Shown one piece after another: positions 1-10,900 of a stretch of DNA of 64,000 nt (position 1 is its first letter; each line of letters begins with the position of its first letter). Both the position numbers and the translations under genes were made by a program. Origin of the DNA: Gymnothorax reevesii (Eukaryota; Chordata; Actinopteri; Anguilliformes; Muraenidae); the NCBI GenBank assembly GCA_029721435.1, contig CM056583.1, forward strand, positions 44,855,120 through 44,919,119, written 5' to 3'. The notes under the pieces are model-generated. The model was given only the letters and a program-made list of their open reading frames with translations, was not told the DNA's origin and did not search any database.

Positions 1-889
1 CACTATGTGGGACAAAGTGTATGGGGATGAACTTCTCAAATTCATGTCTGTACGCAAGAACGATTGTTCTTGTTGAAAATTGTAATGTTTATTTTCTCCT
101 GCCAGGAGAATTAACCTTCCAAATTTGTCACATTTATTTTGACCATTATCACTGCAGCAACAGGGACATCCCTAGAGGACTAAACAGGAACTGCACGTGC
201 TACAATGAAATGGTCATAATAAATGTGATAAAGTTGGAGGTTACATATGGGTGTCAGGCTGAGGTGATCTGACATGGAATTCACCCAAATTTGCGTATAT
301 ACTCACACCATGCAGAAAGTAATTCCATAAAGGCACTGCACCAGATTGGCATTGGGCAAATGGCCCCTTGCCATACACTCAAACACCATCCTTGATGCCC
401 GGTAGGAACAAAAACCTTAATTGCGAATCAAATGGTTTGACTCAAAAGAGAGCAGCCCAATTTCCCCAAGGAAATGTCACAAATATATCTGATAACTTCC
501 TCATTTAAGACAGCCCCAAAAGAACTAAATATCAAACAAAACACAACATTCCTAAAGTTCTGATGTCTGGGAACATTAGCGTCAGAGAGTACAGCGAGCA
601 ACTGCAGCAGCAACCACAAAAGTGCACTGACAGTTTAAGTCTCTAAGGTACTTGGATGCATGCAGTCTCTGTTGCACCAATTTCAAGAATAAAATGAGCA
701 GATGGCTCACTAACAGTGTTCAATTATGCTGAAGCAGCAATAAATGACATAGCTGTAAAATGTCCACTCGGTTTGAAAGCGGAAATTCCAAGGCAAGTCG
801 ATTTCCAGCAATGATAGCATAACTTATGGCCATGCATTTGAAACAACTGGTCCATATTCTTGTGACGCACCAAAAACATCATAATAATG
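1..889. other. unclassified, probably add1 intron
   Basis: This AT-rich DNA contains only short chance ORFs. I looked on both strands for the next adducin exon and did not find it. Nothing else is recognisable. Confidence 0.5.
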
Positions 890-891
890 TA

Positions 892-2486
892 CAAAACCCA
901 AAACCAGTGAAGTTGACACGTTATGTAAATCGTAGATAAAAACAGAATACAATGATTTGCAAATCCTTTTCAACTTATATTCAATTGAATACACTGCAAA
1001 GACAAGATGTTTAATGTTCAAACTGAGAAACTTTTTTTTTTTTGCAGATAATCATTAACTTAGAATTTAAAGGCAGCAACACATTGCAAAAAAGCTGGCA
1101 CAGAGGCCTTTTTACCACTGTGTTACATCGCCTTTCCTTTAAACGACACTCAGTAAACGTTTGGGAACTGAGGAGACCAATTTTTGAAGCTTTTCAGGTG
1201 GAACTCTTTCCCATTCTTGCTTGATGGACAGCTTAAGTTGTTCAACAGTCCGGGGTCTCCGTTGTCATATTTTACGCTTCATAATGCGCCACACATTTTC
1301 AATGGGAGACAGGTCTGGACTACAGGCAGGCCAGTCTAGTACCCGCACTCTTTTACTACTGAGCCATGCGGTTGTAACACGTGCAGAATGTGGCTTGGCA
1401 TTGTCTTCCTGAAATATGCAGGGGCGTCCATGAAAAAGACGTTGCTTGGATGGCAACATATGTTGCTCCAAAACCTTAATGTACCTTTCAGCATTAATGA
1501 TGCCTTCACATATGTGTAAGTTGCCCATGCCTTGGGCACTAATACACCCCCATACCATCAAAGATGCTGGCTTTTGAATTTTGCGCCTGTAACAGTACGG
1601 ATAGTTCTTTTCCTCTTTGGTCTGGAGGACACAACGTCCACAGTTTCCAAAAACAATTTGAAATGTGGACTCGTCAGACCACAGAACACTTTTCCACTTT
1701 GCATCAGTCCATTTTAGATGAGCTAGGGCCCAGCGAAGCCGGCAGCGTTTCTGGGTGCTGTTGATAAATGGCTTTCGCTTTGCATTGTAGAGTTTTAACT
1801 TGCACTTGCAGATTTATCGACGAACTGTAGTTACTGACCGTGGTTTTCTGAAGTGTTCCTGAGCCCATGTGGTGATGTCCTTTACACACTGATGTCGGTT
1901 TTTGGTGCAGTACTGCCTGAGGGATCGAAGGTCATGGGCATTCAATGTTGGTTTTCGGCCTTGTCGCTTACGTGCAGTGATTTCTCCAGATTCTCTGAAC
2001 CTTTTGACAATATTACGGACCGTAGATGATGAAATCCCTAAATTTCTTGCAAAAGCTCGTTGAGGAATGTTGTTTTTAAACTGTTCGACAATCAGCTCAC
2101 GCATTTGTTCACCCTCGCCCCATCCTTGTTTGTGAATGACTGAGCATTTCAGGGAAGCTGCTTTTATACCCAATCATGGCACCCACCTGTTCCCAATTAA
2201 CCCGTTCACCTGTGGGATGTTCCAAATAAGTGTTTGATGAGCATGCCTCAACTCTCTCAGTCTTTTTTGCCACTTGTGCCAGCTTTTTTGAAACATGTTG
2301 AAGGCATCAAATTCCAAATGAGCCAATATTAGCAAAAAATTACAAAGTTTACATGTTCGAACTTTAAGTAACTTGTCTTTGCAGTGTATTCAATTGAATA
2401 TAGGTTGAAAAGGATTTGCAAATCATTGTATTCTGTTTTTATTTACGATTTACACAACGTGCCAACTTCACTGGTTTTGGGTTTTG
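892..2486 (-). mobile_element. Tc1-like transposon, copy A
   Basis: The element starts CAAAACCCAAAACCAG and ends with the inverse CTGGTTTTGGGTTTTG, flanked by TA at 890-891 and 2487-2488. The terminal inverted repeats run inward about 130 bp (892-1018 against 2362-2486), with shared blocks such as GATTTGCAAATC and TTCAATTGAATA. The transposase lies inside on the minus strand. Its length of 1595 bp is typical of fish Tc1 elements. It sits beyond the last visible add1 exon, probably in an intron. Confidence 0.93.
1112..2173 (-). pseudogene. Tc1-like transposase, copy A (three nonsense codons, frame otherwise kept)
   Basis: This DD34E cut-and-paste transposase remnant is readable in a single minus-strand frame. 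Its N-terminal paired-like HTH includes FARNLGISSSTVRNIVKRF and then RKRQGRKPTL. The catalytic blocks are [17 protein letters not shown] and [11 protein letters not shown] (the D, D and E). I see no frameshift, but three stops: TAA at 1814-1816, TGA at 1265-1267 (an arginine CGA in relatives) and TAA at 1139-1141. The natural end is TAA at 1112-1114. An ATG at 2104 is the first good methionine; the true N-terminus may be slightly upstream. Confidence 0.88.
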
Positions 2487-2873
2487 TACATTTTATTGCC
2501 TTGTTTTTACATGCTAGATTCTAAAGCTGTGAAGCTTTGCTGTAAAGGAGAGAAAATTCTTGCCAAACGCTGGCAGGTTTGCATTTCATATTTCACTTCT
2601 CGAGGCAACTGCCTGTTGCATTAGCGTTCTTAGGCAAGATTAATTTAGGCAAGATTAACAAGTTTTATTAGCTAAAGGAGGATAAAATGCAAGCATTGCA
2701 AGTTTCCCAGGCTAATAAACAAAGTGATGCAAAAAAGGATCACACAGGATCAGTCATAGTAAAACACCTTAATTACAGTGCCCTCCATAATTATTGGCAC
2801 CCCTGGTTTAGATGTGTTCTTTAGCTTCTGATAAATTAAGTTTTTTTCTAAATAATATACAACCACAATGAAA

Positions 2874-2998
2874 AACAAGAGTTGTCAGAAAGACAACAAA
2901 GCTCGCCGGGGCAAGGTTAAAGTTTTTCTGCACGCGGACGGACGCGGACGCCGGGGGTACGACAATAGCTCTCTGGACATTCGTCCTGGCGAGCTAAA
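2874..2998. mobile_element. small insertion in Tc1 copy B with AGCTCGCC inverted repeat
   Basis: Compared with copies C and D, about 125 bp are extra between AATGAAAAA and AAGAGGAAA. The insert contains AGCTCGCC (2900-2907) and its inverse GGCGAGCT (2988-2995), a small hairpin GTTGTC/GACAAC at 2881-2897 and a GGACGGACGCGGACG tract. It resembles other short non-coding fish repeats with GGACG tracts in this window. Exact ends are blurred by flanking A runs. Confidence 0.55.
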
Positions 2999-3119
2999 AA
3001 AAGAGGAAAATCCAACCTTTAATTCATGTGCATTTATTGAGTGGGAAAAAAAATCCCACATTAAGAAATAATTCTTTTACATCAAATCATGTGTGCCACA
3101 ATTATTAGCACCCCTGATG

Positions 3120-4128
3120 TTAATACTTTGTACAACCCCCTTTTGCAAACAAAACCGCACTTAATCTTCTCTTATAATGTTTCACAAGATGGGAGATTAC
3201 AGAAAGAGGGATCTTCAACCATTCCTTCACACAATCTCTCTAGATCATCCAGCGACCTGGGTCCTCTCCTCTGCACTTTCCTCTTCAGCTCACTCCACAG
3301 GTTTTCTATGGGGTTGAGGTCTGGGGACTGAGATGGCCATGGGAGGAGCTTGACTCTGTGTCTGGTGAACCATTTCTGTGTAGATTTGGCCACATGCTTA
3401 GGGTCATTATCTTGCTGAAAGACCCAGTGACAACCCATCTTCAGCTTCTGGGCAGAGGCCACCAGATTTTGATTTAAAATGTTCTGGCATCTCAAAGCGT
3501 TCATGATGCCATGCAGCCTAACAAGGTTCCCAGGGCCTCTGGAAGAGAAACAGGCCCACAGTATCACGATCCTCCCCCATACTTCACAGTGGGCATGAGG
3601 TGCTTTTCTGCACTCATCTTTTGTGTTCCGCCAGACCCACTTAGAGAGTTTGCTGCGAAAAAGCTCTATCTTGGTCTCATCTGACCAAAGCACACGGTCC
3701 CAGTATAAGTTCCAGTACCACTTGGCGAACTCCAGACGTTTGCGTTTATGATTGTGAGTGAGAAAAGGTTTTTACAGTGCATGCCTCCCAAATAGCTTGT
3801 TGGCATGTACATAGCGCCTGATGGTTGTTTTGGAGACTTTGTGACCCCGAGATGCAACCATTTGTTGCAATTCTTTAACAGTGAGCTTTGGAGAACTTTC
3901 TATTTCTCTTACCATCCTCCTCACTGTGCGTGGTGGCAAAATAACCTTGTGTCCTCGTCCAGGCTTGTTTACCACTGTACCAGTTGTTTTAAACTTCTTA
4001 ATGATTCCTCTGACAGTAGATATGGGCAGGTGCAGGCGAGTGGCTATTTTCTTGTAGCCATTGCCTGACTTGTGAAGGTTGACACACATCTGCCTTACTT
4101 GAAAGGTATGTTCCTCTGTCTTTCTCAT
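3120..4128 (-). pseudogene. Tc1-like transposase, copy B (broken)
   Basis: The ATG is at 4128. The HTH region includes [19 protein letters not shown] and the hook RGHKVILPPRTVRR. After GRHA a TAA at 3772-3774 interrupts the same frame. Downstream, [21 protein letters not shown] and [11 protein letters not shown] carry the DDE residues. Around 3600 the residues [15 protein letters not shown] replace the usual sequence, which looks like two compensating frameshifts. A deletion near 3231 shifts the C-terminus, giving an early stop at 3172; the original stop would be at 3120-3122. Inactive. Confidence 0.88.
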
Positions 4129-4512
4129 GTTGAAGAGTGGATAAGAGAAATGACCTCATGTCACGTCAAATTTATGCCCAAGGGAAACAGGAAGTGATGA
4201 ATTACCAATTAAATGTTCCTAGATACTCTAATCAACTTCGTAAACTACTGTAGTAATGACAGAAATACTTCAATTACATTTATTTCCTAGGAATTGTGAT
4301 GGGTGCCAATAATTGTGTAACAGGTGATGTTATGAAAAATAATTATTTCTTAGTCAGGGGTTTTTTTTTCCCCTTAAAAATTACTTGGTTGAAGGTTACA
4401 TTTTTCTACAATTTTCAGTGTGAGAGTATGCTTCAACAATAATAATTGAATTTATTTTAAGGCTTTTAACACATCTTAACCAGGGGTGCAAATAATTATG
4501 GAAGGCACTGTA

Positions 4513-4874
4513 TGTCCCCAGCCAGTAACTATGCCGACATCTTATATACAGGGATGAAAACACAGCCATTTTTCAAGATTACTTATGGTGAAGGATGCAA
4601 GAACATGCATTCTCAGTTAGCAAATTAGTAAGAGCAATTTCTGCTTTTTTAGCCCTGTTGAAAGTAATAAAAAACAGAACAACAAAGCAAACCCAAACCA
4701 CTACAAGGCACACTCTGGCACCTGAGGTAATGGGCCAGCACCTCTCCCACTTACCTGCCGCACAGCAAACCTCTGTGATTAAAAAATAATTGAGTTGTTA
4801 CTTCAGAGGGAGAGACCAAGAGAATAGTGACAATCATATGCTCAAGAAATGCTTCATTAACTGAAAGGGCTCAC
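4513..4874. other. add1 intron 12, no element recognised
   Basis: AT-rich spacer between Tc1 copy B and the exon at 4875-4964; nothing recognised. Confidence 0.5.
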
Positions 4875-4964
4875 CTGCACGTAGGACCGGTCCACGACTG
4901 GTGCACAGAGTACCTGGGACTGAGGTCCAGCAGTTTTGATGTCTTGTAGGTTCTGCTCACGGAT
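4875..4964 (-). CDS. add1: add1 exon, residues 503-532 (last exon in window)
   Basis: This 90-bp exon starts after TTTTAG with [20 protein letters not shown] and ends VVDRSYVQ, with donor GTGAGC. The next expected exon (mammalian GELVTASKAI) was not found between 1 and 4874, so the following intron continues past the window edge. Confidence 0.94.
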
Positions 4965-7900
4965 CTAAAATAAAACACCAAAAAATGTGGTCAGAGTTCA
5001 TGCACATCCTATTAAGCTGTAAATGGCCAAGACTATACCCTATTATAAATCTGCTGCCAATTTTAATGTTTGAATTTTTATTTTTTTTTTTTAATTTGTG
5101 AGCATCTCTTGACAAAGTAAAAAGTACAGTGCGTGGACTAGCTCAAAGCTACCAGAGCATGAAACCTTTTTTTTCCTTTTAGTCATTTTATGTGCCCATT
5201 ATAGTGGCTGTCCCTGAGGAAGATGCGTAATATTTAGACAATAAACAAAGGGGAATGTTCAGTGATTGCAGATTACACAATAAGCACAGAATGAAAATAG
5301 CAGTGGTTGTTCTGGATGATGACGATAACAGACCTTGTTTCTCATCTCCTGGACTTCTTTGGGGTTCGTGTTCAGGGGCACAAACTGATTGGCCACAGCA
5401 GCCTGTCGAAGCCCCTCCTCCTTCGTCCACTGTAATCACCATGGCAGAAATTAATGCACATTTAAAAAGGCATAAAAGAAAAATAAATTAGAAAAAACAA
5501 AAATAGATATAAAAAGTCATGCATTTCGGGTAGAAACAAAAAAAAATAGTTAAAAATTGGGAGGCAGTGAACAAATGATGATGATGGAAAACTGCAGAGG
5601 CCTGGGCTAGCATTATCATTTTATAAAAGCACGAAAAAGTGAATAAAAATGATAGTTGCTTGTATTCCTACTCCCTTCAATTAGACGATCTTACAAGTTT
5701 CAATAATCCTAACAATGTACAAAGCAATAAAAGAATAAATATGCAGTATCATGTTTTCAAATATTCTGTTCAAATTTCCACTTCAAATTCCTAACAGTAA
5801 ATGACCGAATTTCCTTATAAAGAGTAAAATGGTACAAGTAATTTGCACTAGCTTCCCAGGACTATTTTGAGTAAAAAGACAAATTTAAGCATATTTTGTG
5901 TTTCGCTGATGATATAAAATGTTTATTTATGGTACCATTATGCCTTATTACATTGGCAATTTGGTTTTATTAGAAGGCTAATGGTATGGCACACCATGCA
6001 AGAAACTGGTTTAAACTATTTTAAAAGGCATTTAAAGGCATCCAAGGCAATTACAGAACTGAACCATATACTCCATCAGGGTTCCCTCTCTCAGCCATCA
6101 AGATGACACCACTGTGGAATGCCAATAATGAAACGTACAGGTGCTGCAGAAAGTGTTTTCACTGCTAAAAAAAAACGACAGAAGTACGACCATCATTGAT
6201 ACTTGCAACCTAGGACATTTAACACAAAGGTAAACTAAAAGCATTGAGTGGCGAGATGAGAGGTTGAGTGATGACGCTAGCAAAGCTTTGTGATCGAGCC
6301 AATCGTAGCACAGCATGAGTGGGCATCGCCAAAGTGGTTACTCAGGCTACGGACAAGACTTAGGGGTTGGGGGAAGAGACAGAACACTGGCTCACAACTC
6401 TGACAGAAGCTTTCATGCTACATATCCAAGGTCTATTGATCATAATGTCAAGAGTCTCTGCTCTGAAATTTTGTCCAGAGGAGGGCTACAACTAATCCAA
6501 TTATAAAATCTTGGCCTAAGCTAAGAACAGAAAAAAAATTCCTGAGGGCTGAAGTTGAGCAATATCCTGGGTATTCAAGACAGCTGGAAACCGGCCGAGC
6601 AACAAGACTTCAGTTATTTGGGGTGCAAAATGTCTATACTCAGTCTGTGAGAGAGGCGTTGGGAGGTGGGGGTGGGGGTTATCTTATGATACGCCATACA
6701 AAACTGATTCACGTACAAATAATGTGCGTGTGCCTGCATGTTTAGTCAGGAAGGAAGTTTCACAGCGACTCAGACAGAATTTCTACTCGAACAAAATAGA
6801 ATTGAAGTCAACAGCACTTGCCCCTGTTTGCCCAGCAAGTGTGTTCTTGGAAGCAGATGAAGTTAACAGAAGGCCGGGACAGAGCAGCGTATGTTATGCG
6901 GCCATTCGCCTCTTAAAATGCTACAGCGCGAAAGTCAATGTAAAACCAAAACTAAGATGGAGGCCTTTCTGAATGGGGCATCAGGAGTGTTCATGGGATG
7001 AACATGTAGACATGAAATACTCACTTCTCACGTTTAATCCCTCAACCCAACCTGCCCACTTTCCACAAGACATAATTGTTTGGAGAATTAAAAGGTATAA
7101 TAACGCTTTTAGAACAACTTGCTCATGCTTTGGAACACTTGAGGGATTTAATACTTTTTTTTAGTTAAATTAAACGTACAAAAGAAATGGTAAATAACTC
7201 ATATAGCCAGAGGGGAGGGGACGTTGGGAGTCATAAAAGGCAGGCTATGACTCTCAGAATTCAATTTCATACCGAAGTGATCCTGAGCCTCTTTCCCTCC
7301 ACATTCACACTCTGACACACTACAGTGAGAGATTCAGAGGTGAAGGGTTGAAGGAACAGCTACAAGAACAAGTCAAGAAACTCTGGGGAGGTCAAACATC
7401 ACCATAGGTAAAAACATGCTCGCTGAGGTACCGTGGCTACAAAAACTGTGTCCATCATCTGATCCTTTACCTTTGGATTCTTCCTGATCGACAGACAATG
7501 CCAAGATGGCAAAACAAATGAAATCCTGAAGAATTTTTTGCAGGATAACTACTACTGCAAGCGTAAGAGGCTTGTCATTGAAATGATACAGAATCTATCC
7601 CTTTAGAACTGGTACAACCTACTTTTTCCCATCATGGCTGCTTATATTCAGCGGGCCTGCAGACCTCAAGTTGTAGTCCTAAAATTGCTCTGGGATTATG
7701 AAACATCTAAGCAATGATATTAACTCTTGTTATCTTTACATAACTGAAATTTTGCTAAAATTTCGTTCCAATTTGACCAGTCTTTACCCATATGTCAAGT
7801 TTATCACTGTAAAATAGAAGCCCGAAAGGTCTTCAGTTTATTATCAAGCAGTACCAGTACAAAAATGAAGCAAATAGATTTTTTCCTCATACAAAAGGCT

Positions 7901-10900
7901 ACGTAAAGATTGCGTTCTACAATCAAAAGTAATCTATGTCCACCAAAAACTCAGCAACTCAGGCAAATTAATGCTGTATATAACACCAACAGAAGAAAAG
8001 AGAAAAACTTCCAGAAGAAATCTATGAAGCAGCTGTGGTAGCAGCACTATTGAGGAACACGCACAATGGGCTCTGGCCATTTTATGCGCCACACCCTGCC
8101 GGACCTCAGAGAGAGCACCCACAATGCACCTGGACACATGCAACACCGCATGCAGTGGCCAGCTGGCCAGGAGACCCCAAGGCTCTGGGGAACCAGAGGG
8201 CAGGGGGTAAATCGGGGCAGTTATTATCAGCAAGGGAAACCAGCCAACTGCTTAAGAGGAAGACGTTTGACAGTGTAAGACAAAGTTACTTTAATATTAT
8301 GACTTTGGGATATAAAGGCCGAGTTGAATTCAAGTGAAATGCCGGGAGAATTCCATTGGCAGTGCATAGCTAAACATTATATTTCACACTCAATGCCGTC
8401 TTAAGCAGTTCTAAACTGGCAAGAAATAAGGACAAGTCTAAGTGGTTACAGTTGAGAAAAGGCTAAAAAAGGTAAATACAAGGTAGGAGAAAGCATTTCA
8501 TCAAGCAAGATGTGCTCGAGGAAGCAAATTTTAATAAGATGGTAAAAGTAGCCAGTACTACTGATATTACTGTTTAACTGGCCATTACCCCCAGAGCCTT
8601 CTGGTGCCAACCAGCTGCCCCAAAAATAGCTGAACATCTAACTATGAACAATAAGGTAGGCACAGACCAAGCAGTTGGTAATACAGCTTGGCACGCAGAC
8701 ACCGGACGAGAGAGACTGCAGCAAGGGTTTGACGTGATCGTGTGTAATGTTCGTCCACACCTTAGTCTTCGCCTTGGGGCTGCCACCGTCGGGGCCCTCT
8801 TCACAGGCCTCGTCGGGACGGCCCGAGTTGAGCCACCGAGTCTTCTCGCGCTGCTGCCTCTGAAAGCTGTGCTTGAGAGGGGAGCGCGCGCCCGACTCAC
8901 TGTCCTCTGCGCACGAGGATCCCGTGGCAGACGGGGGGATTTCAACGTCACTGTACTTTTTAGCTTTGTCGCGCAGGGCGGGGCACCGATAGGGGTAACC
9001 TGTTCTGTACCCCTGGAGCGGGGAGAAATAAAATAATATTTATTCCTCCAGTAGAAGTTACACTGAGAGAGCAAAATGTATCACTATGGTAGTCGAAGTC
9101 TTTGGACAGTGATTCAGTCTTAACCCCTTTGCGCAGAATACAAATAATGTCAATTTTTTCCTGTTATGCATTCACCTAGTTAGGCTTTTTAACTCCGTAT
9201 TTGTGTCACAGAGATGACATCAAATCAGTCAAGAAACACTAAAGATGGCTGAGGGCACACAGGGAGCAGTCATGGGACAATCCCAGTGATCCTACCAGGT
9301 TATCCAGCATCCTCATGAGCGCTTCAAACTCCTGCTCCCCGACAAGCCACTTGGGCTGGGTGCTGGTGCCGTCGCTGGCGGGCTCGGAGCAGTGGGGCCG
9401 GGCTTTGTACTTTCCTGGGTCAAGCATGACCAGGTTATCAGGACCACCAGCACTAGCCATAGTGCGCACCTGGACAAAAAAGGACACAGTCGTGAAAACG
9501 AGCATCACCATACCAGAAGACAGCACGCAAAGCATGGAAACATGCCCTCGTGGCACCCTTGAGGATGACATGCGACTAAAAATGTTCCAATCATCACCAA
9601 AATCAGTAGGAGTCCTCTTTATATCACCAGAGCCACAAAGGAAACGTGAAATTAATACAGCAAATACTGTACCCTGTAGAGGAAGAACAAGCTATATAAG
9701 GCACTGGTAAATTTTTCCGATCATCACCATTCAGAAGAGTGGGCTTATAACAAGAGGCCCATGGGCCTTAACGGTCAGCTGAGTTGTATAATAACTGATG
9801 TTATTGATGTTGCGACAGCATGCATTTAATATTAACCTCAAGATATTTCTTTATTTGCATTTGTTCAAATGCCATTTCAAAGAAGCAAACTAATATATAG
9901 TTTTTTGTTTTTTATATTTGATGCACAGTTAAACCAACTAGGAATAAACATATTGTGTTTTCTTTAAACATTTTATGAATATCATATTCTTGTAATACAT
10001 TTGATTGTAAAAGAAAATGGCATGATATTTTGAAACAAGCATAAAGTACAATGATGAAATGGCTTGGTGCCAAGAACCAACTTAGGTAAAAGGTATATTT
10101 TTCATGTAAATTTATGTAACAGCACATTCTTACACAAAATCACATGCTAACTAGATAACTGGTCACCACAGGGACAGAGTTGTGCATCACCCTGATCCCC
10201 AAATTTCAGAAAAAAAGGCCGGCGGCAGCCATATTAGATTTCAAAAATAGTGCTCAAGACTAATTCTCATCTGTCATATACAGCGCCCTCAATAATTATT
10301 GGCAACCCTGGTTAAGATGTGTTCTTTAGCTTCTAAAAAATTCAGTTTTTTTTCCTAAATAATATAGGACCACAATGAAAAAAGAGGAAAATCCAACCTT
10401 TAATTCAAGTGCATTTATTCATTGGGAAAAAAATTCCACATTAAGAAATTATTATTTTACATCAAATATGTGTGCCACAATTATTAGCACCCCTGATGTT
10501 AATACTTTGTACAACCCCCTTTTGCCAACAAAACAGCACCTAATCTTCTCCTGTAATGTTTCATAAGATGGGAGATTACAGAAAGAGGGATCTTTGACCA
10601 TTCCTCTTTGCACAATCTCTCTCAATCATCCAGCGACCTGGGTCCTCTCCTCTGCACTCTCCTCTTCAGCTCACTCCACAGGTTTTCAATAGGGTTGAGG
10701 TCTGGGGACTGAGATGGCCATGGGAGGAGCTTGATTCTGTGTCTCGTGAACCATTTCTGTGTAGATTTGGCCACATGTTTAGGGTCATTATCTTGCTGAA
10801 AGACCCAGTGACGACCCATCTTCAGCTTTCAGGCAGAGGCCACCAGATTTTGATTTAAAATGTCCTGGTATTTCAAAGCGTTCATGATGCCATGCACCCT

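Larger units (their letters stand above)
2776..4510 (-). mobile_element. Tc1-like transposon, copy B, with an internal insertion
   Basis: The left end starts CAGTGCCCTCCATAATTATT and the right end is its inverse ending GCACTG, with TA at 2774-2775 and 4511-4512. Copies C and D share the same ends. At 1735 bp it is longer than C (1607) and D (1611), because about 125 bp is inserted near 2874-2998. The transposase is on the minus strand. Confidence 0.93.

Noticed and set aside
7934..8337. possible alternative add1 exon in the GC-richer patch
   Set aside because: No adducin-like residues in any frame and no matching splice pair; the protein joins perfectly across this intron without it.
8574..9074. 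166-codon minus ORF and 130-codon plus ORF
   Set aside because: Both are shadows of the CpG-rich add1 exon 8761-9012, whose correct frame reads [10 protein letters not shown].
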